Assembly (NCBI GenBank): GCA_019096065.1
Contig: JAGUCH010000002.1
Location: forward strand, 15,760,501-15,824,500
Source of the DNA: Paracyclopina nana
Taxonomy: Eukaryota > Arthropoda > Copepoda > Cyclopoida > Cyclopettidae
Length of the DNA: 64,000 bases
Direction of reading: 5' to 3'
The notes beneath the pieces are model-generated. The model ran no database searches and had not been told where the DNA came from. It was given only the letters and a program-made list of their open reading frames with translations. The translations under genes were made by a program, and so were the position numbers. Below are positions 1-9,799 of this stretch, one piece after another (within the stretch, counting starts at the first letter, position 1; each line of letters opens with the position of its first letter).

Positions 1-641
1 GACCATGATATCATTCAAGAACCACAATATTTTCCCAATCCAGATTCTCATAGCCCCAACAATTATGATCGCAATCACGATCATGAAGAAGATATTATTC
101 AATCCAGTTATCCTGAACCCCCACTCTCATTTCCTGCCCCAGTCATATCCTTTGACTTGGTGCTGCAAAGGATCACTGCCAGTCTTGCTGAGAAGCCATC
201 TCAAATGACAATTAGTGCTCCTGATCACGAAGAGCCCAAGCAGAAGGACCAAGCAGTACAAGTGTCTTTGCCTTTTCCTGCAAGGCGAGTATTGGACTGG
301 ACGGGTGCTGGGTCCGGAGTCCATAGGAGACACTCTTTTATGTTGCATGCGCACTCATTTTCTCTTAATCCTATTGTACTCTTAACAACAAACGCACACT
401 CCTAAATTAGTAAACCACTTGAGCAGTTATTTTCAAAGGTATATATATAGTTAAGAGCGTCTAGGTATACAGCGACCAAGCAGTTTTGCGCTTCTAATAT
501 GCTGACATGTTTGATTTCAGGACGTTAGAAGAGAAGATTTTCTGTCCAACTTGTGGCCAACCCGCGCCTCCGGAATGGACTCCAAAGCAGCGCAAGCGGT
601 TTCTCAGACATTGCCAGAAACGCGAACTCTATGCTGCCTAA
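1..641 (+). CDS. 3' part of a gene with a C-terminal zinc-knuckle-like motif (partial, uncertain)
   Basis: An open frame runs from base 1 to a stop at 403; it is rich in Asp, His, Asn and Pro and has no recognisable domain. A separate terminal exon is likely at 521-641: it follows a good acceptor (ttgatttcag) and reads TLEEKIFCPTCGQ, then a basic stretch with an adjacent His-Cys pair, ending RELYAA and TAA. The CxxC plus HC spacing suggests a small zinc-binding knuckle but matches no family I can name. The donor of the first exon is unclear: phase requires two bases before the terminal exon, and the possible donor near 311 (gtccgg) is weak. The two segments may therefore belong to different transcripts. 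The 5' end lies outside the window. Confidence 0.35.
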
Positions 642-894
642 AAGTCTTTAAAACTAACAGAAATGCAATGTTTTTTACTGCAACAATTCAGCTTGCATAA
701 TATACATTTTAAAACTTATTCACATTTCGATCTGGACCAACATTGCTGCTCTTGCTCAAGAAACGGAATGGCACAGGATCCCTTCACGCATTTTCGGAAC
801 CTGCGACGAAATCCTGAGCACTCTTTGAGGCAAAGTGTCCATTCGTTCCATTCACTCCAAGTAGATGTGCCTGACATGAATATAATTAAGCTTT

Positions 895-1535
895 TTAGTA
901 ATAATCTTGGAGTTCTGAGCTTTTACCGAAGCTCCGGAAGCCTTTTCTGACTTTTCCACTTTCGCCTGAGTAGTCGTTATCTTCATAGCTATAGCTGCCT
1001 TCTGAATAATCCTCCAGAGAGCCTTAACGGTGAGTATTTTTTACAATCTGCTAGGAAAAATTCTTTTGTCAATGGTTACCTTCAAGCCCCGTTTTGGGCT
1101 GCTCGTTCACTAATTTGTTATATTCCTCTGCAACTGAAAGGGGAAGTAAAATAGCACTTTACGTCTTTGCTTCCTGATTTGGTTACCTTACCCAGAGTCC
1201 TAAAGCTTTTCCCTCTTGTATGCGTGTTAGGTCTGAACATGTGCCTGTTAGATTCTGGGTCATAAAAAATAAGTACGGATAATGGAAGAGTGCATTTTTC
1301 TGCCATAGTTACTTATAAAGTCCTTATGCGATTCAAAGATAATTCCACTATCTGGAGGGCCAAAATCTCCAGCATAATCAGCCGAGTCAGGTTGGCTTTT
1401 CTCACAAACTGCTTTTTTGGGGATGCGTAAGTACACCACATTGGGCTGCTCCCTGTCGATTAGCATCTGAGTAAAGGCTTCTTTTAGGCCAATGATGAAG
1501 AAGAAAAAGCAAGCAAAATTAATGATATTTGCCAT
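895..1535 (-). CDS. Small secreted acidic protein, possible peptide precursor
   Basis: Two exons, 1535-1313 and 1022-895, join in phase 1 to give 116 residues. The start (MANIINFACFFFFIIG) is a clear signal peptide, probably cleaved around residues 20-23. The mature part is acidic and Tyr/Ser-rich (SLEDYSEGSYSYEDNDYSG) and ends with basic sites around GFRSFGK, then SSELQDYY and a stop. A Gly followed by Lys after GFRSF is the usual signal for C-terminal amidation, so a peptide such as GFRSF-amide could be released; this is inference. The acceptor before exon 2 (ccgttaag) has little pyrimidine, the weakest part of the model. If the intron is not removed, the frame instead continues from exon 1 to a stop at 1260. 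I do not recognise the family. The next gene is also a small secreted protein on the same strand. Confidence 0.5.
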
Positions 1536-2529
1536 GCTTAGCCTAATGTTAAAATGTGACCTAAGTAGAACGAATTGAAACTGTGACAGCTTTAAATTGA
1601 TCCTTTCATGCTTCTTGACACTTTCATTATAGACTTTATAGTTTCATAGCTTCATTTAACGCACAAAATATAATCCAGGTACATGCGCATGATATTTTCA
1701 ACAAGATTTTAAATCTTGTCATCTCATTATATGCACTGCGAGTAGCATATTCTATAATTTAAATGCGAACACAAATATCTCTGATATCTTTAATGTTTCA
1801 TTGCTTTTGCCCTCGTTTTGCAGAATATTTGAAATATTTTGCTCAAATATTTGGAGGCAACTAGAGGTTTGGTACTACAATAAAACAAGAAAAAAATTAC
1901 TTTCTAGCAATGCAATCATGTGCGTTTTAGGCTACCTTTGTTCTTGTGAAAGCAAAACCAAGGCTGATTTACATCATTCATAATTGTTATTATGTTGATA
2001 CAGTCAATACAATTAGTGCCGCAGATCTGTTAATTATCATTTTCAAAAAAAAGTTCATATTGTTTGTGCCTTCATGACTTATGTATATCAAGGGTATCTT
2101 GGCATGATGTGCAATCCAAAATTGGACAGTGATGGGAAACTTTGATGATACACAAAATAATACGTACGGGGTCACCCTAAATGTGGTTTCAAAGTCGTAG
2201 CGCCCTCTACAATTTTCGTTAAAACTGTTTCGAACATTCATACTGAAAAAAGTAGGTGGCGCTCTAGTAGATTCATTCCTAAATTGACCGACCCGGCACG
2301 ACTGTTTTAATATGCGGCAGCGTATAAGAATATGCATTTATTTCAGAACTGCACTCTATGGCTTGAGGATTTCCAGCCTATCTTTGAGAAATTGCTGGTC
2401 CACGAAGCACCACCTGGTGGCAGCTTGACTTTTGCAAATTGTCCTGGCCAAGCATAGCACTGAATAATAGCTTTTGCACATGGATATATGGAGTCCCAGT
2501 GTTGAAGAACACTCGAAATAAAAATGCGT
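1536..2529. other. Intergenic, AT-rich
   Basis: No coding exon is supported here. A TTTATT on the plus strand at about 2337-2342 (AATAAA on the minus strand) lies 190 bases past the stop of the cysteine-rich secreted gene and is its best poly(A) signal candidate. Confidence 0.4.
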
Positions 2530-3039
2530 TCAGTACACTTGCTTCTCCAGGATCAGGCCACACTTGGTGGCGCAAAAGGCGCAAATTTGCTTGCCAGCCA
2601 GGCAGTTGTAGGTGCAATCCTCGGCACTCACTTTGCACCAAGTGCGACATTCAGTGGCATAATCATTGCTCACAGAGCACAGCTTGCAAAGTCCGCATTT
2701 GCCATAGCAGTCATAGTTCAAGATGGGTTCATAATCAAAGTTATCACGACACGCTTCACACCTCTCCGCAAAGCAGTACAAGCTAAAGGCCAAAAAAATG
2801 AAAATTGTATGGTCAAAAAGGGTTTATAACGCTGATCTCACTCTTTGTCCACTTGAGGATTATTGAAGGGATTTTGGCTGTATGGATTTGGGTAGTAAGT
2901 GTCTTGGTACTGTGCCAAGGCCGGAGCAGCCAAAAAGGCCAACATCAGTGTGACAAGAGACTGACATGAAAAATTATGCTATGATTAAAATTCTGATGAT
3001 GCTGAGGTGACAAGTGCTTACATGGTATGCTTTGTGCAT
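2530..3039 (-). CDS. Cysteine-rich secreted protein
   Basis: Three exons, 3039-3022, 2960-2842 and 2782-2530, join cleanly: gtaagc donor in phase 0, then a gtgaga donor in phase 2 to acceptor tttggcctttag. The product has 129 residues. It starts MHKAYHSLVTLMLAFLAAPALA, a signal peptide split by the first intron, followed by a Tyr/Pro/Asn-rich linker (QYQDTYYPNPYSQNPFNNPQ). The last exon holds a domain with about 15 cysteines, mostly in CxxC or CxxxC pairs (CEAC, CYGKCGLCKLC, CAFCATKC), and ends LILEKQVY. The even Cys spacing suggests a disulphide-knotted extracellular protein, perhaps cuticular or venom/defence-like, but I recognise no named family. The introns are 61 and 59 nt. A TATA box 62 bases upstream of the ATG supports the start. 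Confidence 0.75.
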
Positions 3040-3100
3040 GGTTAGATGATCGGTGTCGTGCTTCGTGATGAACTAGTTTTGAGGGTGGAGAAGCAGAGCT

Positions 3101-3107
3101 ATTTATA
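3101..3107 (-). promoter_or_regulatory. TATA box of the cysteine-rich secreted gene
   Basis: On the minus strand the sequence reads aattataaatagctc; TATAAAT lies 62 bases upstream of the ATG at 3039, which places a start site near 3070 with a short leader. Confidence 0.6.
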
Positions 3108-3109
3108 AT

Positions 3110-4217
3110 TAGCGCGAGGTGATCCCACACTCGCTGCACAGAGTACGTAAGAAAAGCAAGTTCTTCACACCTCATAGGTCGTTATCCACATACACTGACC
3201 ACCACAAACGAGTGGTGTACGCCGACGACGACGACGACAACGTCGATGGTCACCAAAACTGAATTTTCCAGAATGGAACAAAGGCTCGGCCAAAACCAGC
3301 TTTAATTTCCTAAGTTGCATTTCAATGGACATATGCTCTCGAAATTCACCTATTTATTTAAAGTCAAATCGGAGTAATGAACACGTATGGATTTGTAGTC
3401 TAAAAGATTGCTCCTCTCTATTTAAAATAGTTTTTTTTCACGGAATAACACTAAGAATGGGACAACCTGATCCATTAGTGCAAAATAAAAAAATGGGGCG
3501 GCCCACTAATGGGACTTGCTAATGAGACAAAAAAATAAGTGGTGACAAATGGATTTGCTAGTTGACGAGAGGATTCGTACCAAAGCCTCAACTTTTGCTT
3601 TTTGTACCAAAAGCGCAAAATAAGACCCATTCAGCCCCAAAACGTATCTGTTAGAATTCCATTTTAAGTGTGTAATTAGCAAGAGGTAAATTAAATAAAA
3701 TGGACCGATTATTAAAAAAAAATCTTAGAGTTTGCTTCAAAGATCCTGCATCTTTAATTTTTCTACAAAGTTCTTATATTGAGCCATAAGGCTCATGGGA
3801 CAAAACTCAGGCTTGCTACTTGCTAGTGGGACAAAAAAGGCCACCCCTTGCTCATGGGACCTCCACTTCAAAACCAGGGTTAGTTTGAAAAAGATCTTTA
3901 GCGTAAAAATTGTAATGCGGGCGTAAGAGTCCGAGGCTCCGAGCTCAGTTAGCTATTAACGCAAGAAATCACCTTAGATGGCGCTGACTCATTTCTCGCT
4001 GCTAAGCAGTGAAAAAATGATAAATTGGACGTTTAGCTTAGCACTTGGGCATCTTTAATTTCAAGGTTTACTATTGTCATAGCTTAAACTTAATCAGTAG
4101 GTTTTCAGTGAGCTCTGTTCTCATAGATATACTTAAACACGGGAGGAAAGCAAAAATTACTCAATAATGTTGCACGGCTAATTGTAGACTCCACAGTTAA
4201 AATTATGAACATTAAGC
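3110..4217. other. Intergenic with simple repeats
   Basis: A GAC trinucleotide run lies at about 3221-3245. Between 3430 and 3850 several degenerate copies of a phrase like 'aatgggac' appear (about 3456, 3508, 3797, 3826). One AGATGGCGC motif is at 3976-3984. No exon is supported. The U1 promoter, including any proximal element, should lie in the last 70 bases but I could not fix it by eye. Confidence 0.4.
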
Positions 4218-4381
4218 ATACTTACCTGGCACGAAGGTTAACTGTGATCACCAAGGCAGTTCCTTCAGAGCGAGATGGGCCCATTGCACCTCGGGACTGT
4301 TGACCTCTGCGATTTCCCCAAATGTGGGAAACTCGAGTGCGTAATTTATGTTAGTGGGGATCTGCGTTCGCGCTAGTCCCT
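4218..4381 (+). ncRNA. U1: U1 spliceosomal snRNA
   Basis: The transcript begins ATACTTACCTGG, whose ACTTACCT pairs with 5' splice sites. All landmarks are present in order. Stem I has AACTG/CAGTT arms. The U1A-binding loop II has CATTGCACCTCGG. Stem-loop III is GATTTCCCCAAATGTGGGAA, the Sm site is TAATTTATG, and stem-loop IV is GGGGATCTGCGTTCGCGC, ending near CCC. Length is about 164 nt, the normal size. The flanks of loop I (GGTTAAC before, AAGGC after) match insect U1 better than vertebrate U1. Loop I reads ATCACCAAGG where the conserved 70K-binding loop is ATCACGAAGG; this one change could mark a variant gene. U1 base-pairs with introns in the nucleus at the first step of splicing. Confidence 0.93.
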
Positions 4382-4382
4382 T

Positions 4383-5195
4383 TTATAGACGCGAGAGTAA
4401 TCTTATACCACTCAGACGCAATTCACGTACGTGAGGTACGTCCCTTATAATCAAACCATAATTGAAAAATAAATCAATTACTTAATGATATTTGTCGATG
4501 AGTCGAAATTACTCCAAAATGCTCAAATCTTCTAGCAAATTCTTGAGGCTTCAGCAATGCGAAATGCTGTTCATTAAATCAACTGCCTAAGGGCTTAAAT
4601 AAAACTGAAATTCTACGCAAATAATTATAGCAGTATTTTTTCAAAAATCACCGTGAAAAATGCGTGTATATTATTCCAAGCCCCGATAGTGAGGATTGAA
4701 GTGAGCTGAATTTTTTCCCAAAAATAACCTTGAAATGTTTTTTTATTTTATTCCTGAGGGAATTTACTTAATAAGTCCGGTCGGTTCATATCCTCCTTTT
4801 TTCTTTGCGCTGCTTTGCGAAATTCTAGCTTATGAAAAGTAACTATTGCTTTACTAAATATATGGGCCAAAGTTCTTAATTAGATGCGTGGATGCGTCTG
4901 ATGTCGTTGGCCTGGAATGTGACACAAAGGCAAAAATAAGCTTATCAGGATCTACAGCATTTTTTCAGTCCAGTTCGCCTTATAAGCAAACACTTGAACT
5001 TAATCACAGGAGACTGAAAAAGACGCACAATTCACCTTAGCATCTTTTGTAAAAGAATTGATAACAAAAGCTAAGCTGCTACATGCGTTATAAAATTATT
5101 TTTCAAAGATGACCTTTAAATAGGAAAAAACTGATCAAGTCATGGGTATTGGCTTACATTTATGCTTGAAACAAAGGTGTATAAAGTACGCATAA
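4383..5195. other. Intergenic, 3' flank of SRRM2-like gene and of U1
   Basis: AT-rich, no coding exon seen. Minus-strand AATAAA-like strings occur at about 4742-4752, possible poly(A) signals for the SRRM2-like gene. The U1 3' box should fall just after 4382. Confidence 0.35.
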
Positions 5196-8090
5196 TTAAT
5201 CCACTGCGTCAATGTCAATTGACCTCTTTCGTGGCCTTTTCTTGCGCTCATCTTCTTCGGAGCTACTATCCGAAGAGCTCGACGAGGAAGAATGTGAAGA
5301 CTTCCGCTCTCGTTTCATGGCCTTGGTCTTGGCCTCAATCAGGCGCTGCAACTTCTCCTTCGTTTTGGCACTCTCCTCATCGTCCGAAGAGCTGTCACTT
5401 GAAGAGCTCGACGAGGAGCTGCTACTGTCCGAAGATTCGGCCTTTTTCACCATGGAAACTACGGATTTCAGCTTAGGCCTTCTGTCATCGTCGTCCTCCG
5501 AGCTAGACGAATATGATTTCTCCTCTTTGATCGGTTTCCTCGCTGGAGAAGTCTCTCGTTTTTTGGGCCTTGAATCGCGGTCTTCGTGTTTTGCGGCGTT
5601 AAAGTCACCAGAGTCCCGACGCCGCCTAGAGCTGCCATTGCCCTCACTGACATCTCTTCTTGCCCTAGACGGGCTCTTCTTATCATTTGCCTTCATGGAA
5701 TGTCTGGGGCTTGGGGAAGAGTCCTGGCTACGCCTGGAATTTCTGTCTTTGTCCCCTGTCCTATTTGTAGACCTTCTTCTATTTTCATCAGGCAACGAGT
5801 CGTGCCTTTTGCGTGATCTGGTAGGAGAATCACCTTTTCGGCCACGATTGTCGTCAGATGTGGAATCGTGCCTTTTTGGCCTCATTGGGGAAGGGGAGGC
5901 TCGTTTCCTTTGCCTTGAGCTGCGCTCCAATTCACGAGGCCTTTCCGGAGGAGAGACAGTGACTCGGCGCCTCGAATTTCTTCTTGGACTAGGAGATGAG
6001 TCTTCACGCCTTGGTCGGCCACTTTTGCCATTTCTTTCGTTAGATCTGTCCCTGTTACGAGCCGTTCTGTCATCAACAGGTTTCCTCTCAGAGGACTTTC
6101 TACACATGCGTTTCCGCTCATCGTCAGATGATGATGCGTTGCGCCTCCGCGGTGATGGAGAAGACCTGTGTCGTGTCCGCTTTCTCTGATCAACTGATGA
6201 GCTGCGATCTCGTCTCGGTGATGGAGTTGACAATTTCCGAGAGCCTTTTTTGTTATCAGGAGAAGGGCTGTGATCTCGTCGGGATGATCTCTTAGGAGAA
6301 GGAGAAGACCTATTCCTAGTTTTGCCCTTTAGGTCCGGGGATTCACTGCGGTCCCGTCTGGATGATCTCTTGGGAGAAGGAGAAGACCTATTCCTAACTT
6401 TGCCTTTTAGGTCCGGGGATTTACTACGATCCCGTCTGGATGATCTCTTGGGAGAAGGAGAAGACATTTTTCTAGCTTTGCCTTTTAGGTCCGGGGATGT
6501 ACTGCGGTCCCGTCTGGATGATCTCTTGGGAGAAGGAGAAGACCTATTCCAAGTTTTGCCTTTTTGGTCCGGGGATGTACTACGATCCCGTCTGGATGAT
6601 CTCTTGGGAGAAGGAGAAGACCTATTCCTAGCTTTGCTTTTTTGGTCCGGGGATTTACTACGATCCCGTCTGGCTGATCTTGGGGGAGACGATTTGAGAC
6701 GAGAGCTCTTTTTCTGATCATCTTTTGACACACTGCGTTCAACTCTCGATGGACGCTTTGAGGAGGGCGAAGACCCGTGCCTTCTTTTTTGCTCGGTTGA
6801 CGAACTGCGATCTCGCCTCGATGATCGCTTGGGAGATGGAGACGAACTGTGTCGAGAAGGCCTCGTACTTTTTCGGCTGTCAATTTGCTTCTCTTCCATA
6901 TGACTGCCTCTTCTAGGAGAAGGAGATGAGTAATGCCTCTTTCTAGAGTCTCTTTTGGGCGACTCTGATGAGTCTCTTCTGGCCCTCTTGGTTTTAGGGG
7001 CTTCGGGAGTCTTGCTACGCTTTAGAGACCCACGAGACTTGGCATCATGCCGCGAAGCCTCTTTACGATTTCTGCTGTCGTCTTCCTCCGAATCGTGCCT
7101 TTTTCTTGCACTGGAATCTCCCGAGCTTTTCCTCACCTCAGATTCTCTGTCACTGGAATCATCATGTCTGCGCTTAGAGCCATTTTCACGCCGTTTGGCC
7201 TCCCTTGACTCTTCCCTTTTGGGTGATGCCTGCCTTTTCCTGGATGACCTATCATCACTTTTGCCTTTTCTGGCCCCTGAGCTATGCTTTGAATGAGGGC
7301 TTGGAGAAGAGTCGTGCCTTCTCCTTGATTCGTCCCTGTCTCTCCTAGATCGCGGTTTCCCATCATCGTCTCGATTTTTGCTGGTTGATTGCTCAAATTC
7401 ACTCCTCAGTGCTTTCAGCTGCTCGGAAACCTCGTCCCCTTTCCCCTTCTTCTTCTTCTTTTTCCTCCTCTTCTTTTTCTCGTCCTCTGAACTCTCTGAG
7501 CTGCTCGATGATGATGACGATGAGCTCGATGAGCTACTAGGGCTTGGAGATGCCTTTCTCTTCTTCTTTTTCTTCTTCTCCTGCTTTTCTGCCTTAAGCT
7601 CCTCGTCGGCTTTTTCCTGAGCTTGTCGATTGCGCTCGAAAGAGCTACCATCGACGAAATCGGTCGACAGGCCAAAAGCCTCCTTGAGCTTGGCGTTTTT
7701 CTCCGCTTGAGCCTGGGCCATTTGATGCGAATCTTTGATGATGGGCCGGCCAAACTCGTCCACTTCGTTGAATGCCTTCTTCTCGGTCTCAACATCCATC
7801 AGCATTTTGCGGTAGGCTTGAACCTTCTCGCTCACCTCATCGTCACCGTAACCTTGATCACGAAGCACCTCCTCGAGCTCCAGACATTTCACCTCCAATT
7901 TGCGTTTACGCTCGTGGTCCAAAATCCCCTGGTTTGGTCCCCTCGAGATGGCGGCTTCGCTTTTCTGGATATCTTCTTCCGTTTTGTAGTTGATCTTGTC
8001 CTTGGACGGACGCACGTAAGACAAGTTCTTTTGAACGTACCCATTTGTGCCTGAACCACGGACAGTGGTCAAACCGATTCCGTTGTACAT
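5196..8090 (-). CDS. SRRM2: SRRM2/Cwc21-like serine-arginine repetitive splicing protein
   Basis: One uninterrupted exon encodes 964 residues. The start is the ATG at 8090 (MYNGIGLTTVRGSGTNGYVQ), almost identical to the N-terminus of SRRM2/SRm300 and yeast Cwc21; the frame stays open upstream but those residues do not fit the family. Residues 1-60 are the Cwc21 N-terminus, which in known complexes contacts the spliceosome's catalytic core. The DHERKRKLE..CLELEE region (cwf21 domain) follows at about 55-100, and AFGLSTDFVDGSSF at about 140. The rest is low-complexity: poly-Lys and poly-Ser blocks, then about 700 residues of RS/SP and RRDRS repeats, ending in acidic-serine and KRPRKRSIDIDAVD. 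Five copies of a 26-residue unit lie at about 6285-6670. It is far shorter than vertebrate SRRM2 (over 2,700 residues). Expected in nuclear speckles. Confidence 0.93.
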   Translation of the reverse strand: MYNGIGLTTVRGSGTNGYVQKNLSYVRPSKDKINYKTEEDIQKSEAAISRGPNQGILDHERKRKLEVKCLELEEVLRDQGYGDDEVSEKVQAYRKMLMDVETEKKAFNEVDEFGRPIIKDSHQMAQAQAEKNAKLKEAFGLSTDFVDGSSFERNRQAQEKADEELKAEKQEKKKKKKRKASPSPSSSSSSSSSSSSSSESSEDEKKKRRKKKKKKGKGDEVSEQLKALRSEFEQSTSKNRDDDGKPRSRRDRDESRRRHDSSPSPHSKHSSGARKGKSDDRSSRKRQASPKREESREAKRRENGSKRRHDDSSDRESEVRKSSGDSSARKRHDSEEDDSRNRKEASRHDAKSRGSLKRSKTPEAPKTKRARRDSSESPKRDSRKRHYSSPSPRRGSHMEEKQIDSRKSTRPSRHSSSPSPKRSSRRDRSSSTEQKRRHGSSPSSKRPSRVERSVSKDDQKKSSRLKSSPPRSARRDRSKSPDQKSKARNRSSPSPKRSSRRDRSTSPDQKGKTWNRSSPSPKRSSRRDRSTSPDLKGKARKMSSPSPKRSSRRDRSKSPDLKGKVRNRSSPSPKRSSRRDRSESPDLKGKTRNRSSPSPKRSSRRDHSPSPDNKKGSRKLSTPSPRRDRSSSVDQRKRTRHRSSPSPRRRNASSSDDERKRMCRKSSERKPVDDRTARNRDRSNERNGKSGRPRREDSSPSPRRNSRRRVTVSPPERPRELERSSRQRKRASPSPMRPKRHDSTSDDNRGRKGDSPTRSRKRHDSLPDENRRRSTNRTGDKDRNSRRSQDSSPSPRHSMKANDKKSPSRARRDVSEGNGSSRRRRDSGDFNAAKHEDRDSRPKKRETSPARKPIKEEKSYSSSSEDDDDRRPKLKSVVSMVKKAESSDSSSSSSSSSSDSSSDDEESAKTKEKLQRLIEAKTKAMKRERKSSHSSSSSSSDSSSEEDERKKRPRKRSIDIDAVD
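6283..6672 (-). repeat. 78-bp tandem repeat inside the SRRM2-like ORF
   Basis: The phrase gatgatctcttgggagaagg recurs at 6283, 6361, 6439, 6517 and 6595, a strict 78-bp period. It encodes about five 26-residue units of the form KRSSRRDRS.SPD.KGK. Copies differ by only a few bases, so the array is young or kept uniform. Confidence 0.9.
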
Positions 8091-8894
8091 GCTTGCTTTG
8101 ATCCCAACGTTTTCGCGACTTTTCTTAGGTCTGTCTTTTGAAAACGATTTTGGCGTGCGAGTAGTTTGTTGACGAAACAAACAACAAAAGAGAATCGAAA
8201 AAGTAGGACGATTCAACTGAAATGCCGTGGGACAAAATGAATGAAGTGCTGATGTCAATAATAAATATTGCAACTAATGAGGCATAACCGGTTTTACCGC
8301 TCAAGTTCAACTTCAGTTCATTTTATAGTCAAGGAAAGGCATTCACGGCTTGGTTATTTTCGTAATCAATGCCTTAGAAATTGTGGGAAGCTTTCGTTTG
8401 TATTCGCTTGCTCAGTGGAGTCAGATTCTCAGTTGAACTCAGTTGCCACTTGCTTCTCAAGGCTCGCTTCTGTGGTCTTTTGGAATTGGAGCAACGAGTA
8501 AGAAATGACAAGTTAACTGGTAACTTTTTTGCATTTAATCAGCATCAGTTAGATCAAATTCATTCAGCGCTTCGGGTGACAATAACTGTCACTGAGATCA
8601 TATACCTTGCACTTGTCATAAAATATGGCCAACTGTAGTCGGCAAACTAAGTAGCCAAAAAGGTCCCGAAGAGTGATAAAATAGTTTAAAACTATATGCC
8701 TTCAATTTTATGTCAAGTCAATTTAAATACTGCAAAAAATTATGCTGAAAAAATAGCTTGCGAAGCTACTTTCATGTTTCAGTTTTGCCAGCGTTGTGGA
8801 ACATAAAAGATTGCTTTCAGCCAAATATTTTTTCAGATATTTTTATTTGTTTTTTCACCTGAGCATTGATTAAATGCTATGTGTGCTGCTCTGC
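8091..8894. other. Intergenic between SRRM2-like and membrane-protein genes
   Basis: About 800 bases that should hold the SRRM2-like promoter and 5' UTR (just right of 8090) and the 3' UTR of the membrane protein. No clear TATA box or further exon is seen. Confidence 0.4.
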
Positions 8895-9790
8895 TTAGTA
8901 CAATAAAACCTCATTTGTAAGCTCATTTTCAATCACATGACTCAGCGCTTTGCGATTTCTTTTGGCTAATATATATATGAACAAGCCCACAATTGATGAA
9001 AGAACGATAATCGCAGCCAATAGCCCCATTGCCAAGTATGTCAAGTTGATTTTCTGCAAAATGTTTTCAAAGCTGACGTTTCACCTTTTATCTATGCCTT
9101 CAATTACCTTTTTGCATAATCCCGGTGTCCGGATGCAATCTGGAAGTGTTGACAGCTCTTTGCTGAAGATTTTATGAGGTTTCTCTAAGAGGAAAAGATA
9201 GTAGGTACGGTTAAAATTATCAGCTTAAAAAGTTGTCACCTGTGCTCTCAAAGATTTGTCTCTCGGGTTGTATGGAAATCCTGTGATGTTTGCTCTCCTG
9301 TAAAATAAGAGGCTGGGCTGAGTGATTAGATGAATAGAATGTACATTCATCTTTGTAATTACGTGCAAAAAGCCATGACTAAAAATCAACCCGAAAATCG
9401 TAATCTCTCCCAAATGATTTGTGCTATTTAGGTATGTGTGTCTAAAAGTTGCCGTCAATGGACCCATTTTTTCCGGCAAAAGGAGATGCTCTTCTCCAAT
9501 CTCAGCAAAAACTTCTAAATCTTCCGAATGGGTCAAATTCGTCCAAGTCACCTCAAATTCAAAGCTTTCTCCTAATGCAAAGCAGACTTCAACTTCAATC
9601 CAGATCAATTTTTTCGGTGTTCTTTTTGCCTTATATATATATTTGCGAACTTAGAACAAACTTACCAACATAAATGAAATTAGGCATATTTCGTATAGAA
9701 ACGTGATGCTCCGAGTCCAATAAATGATACATTTCTTTCACGGTTGAGTCCAAACAAAAATGTCCATTGAAAAGGCAAAAAGCAAAATAT
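8895..9790 (-). CDS. Single-pass type I membrane protein with PKD-like ectodomain (5' end uncertain)
   Basis: Five exons are supported by phase and splice sites: about 9790-9666, 9592-9363, 9297-9240, 9184-9108 and 9053-8895. The first holds a possible signal segment (KLLKLYFAFCLFNGHFC), but no in-frame ATG was found, so a start exon or start codon is missing from the model. The second encodes an ectodomain with FEFEVTWTNLTHSEDLEVF and RHTYLNSTNHLGEITIF; the 'HTY...GEITIFG' pattern resembles the end of a PKD/Ig-like fold. N-glycosylation sequons are present. The last exon has a membrane helix (LAMGLLAAIIVLSSIVGLFI), a KRNRK stop-transfer and a 22-residue tail ending NEVLLY. PMEL/GPNMB/TMEM130-type proteins have this layout, but the resemblance is too weak to assign. 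Introns are 42-73 nt except where unresolved. Confidence 0.6.
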
Positions 9791-9799
9791 AATTTCAGC

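Noticed and set aside
5212-6189. 325-codon plus-strand open frame, and several others up to 143 codons between 5,200 and 8,060
   Set aside because: Antisense shadow of the SRRM2-like RS repeats; Leu/Ser/Glu-rich by frame effect only.
8091-8273. N-terminal extension of the SRRM2-like frame to 8273
   Set aside because: The family starts at MYNGIG; the extension has no similarity and is probably 5' UTR.
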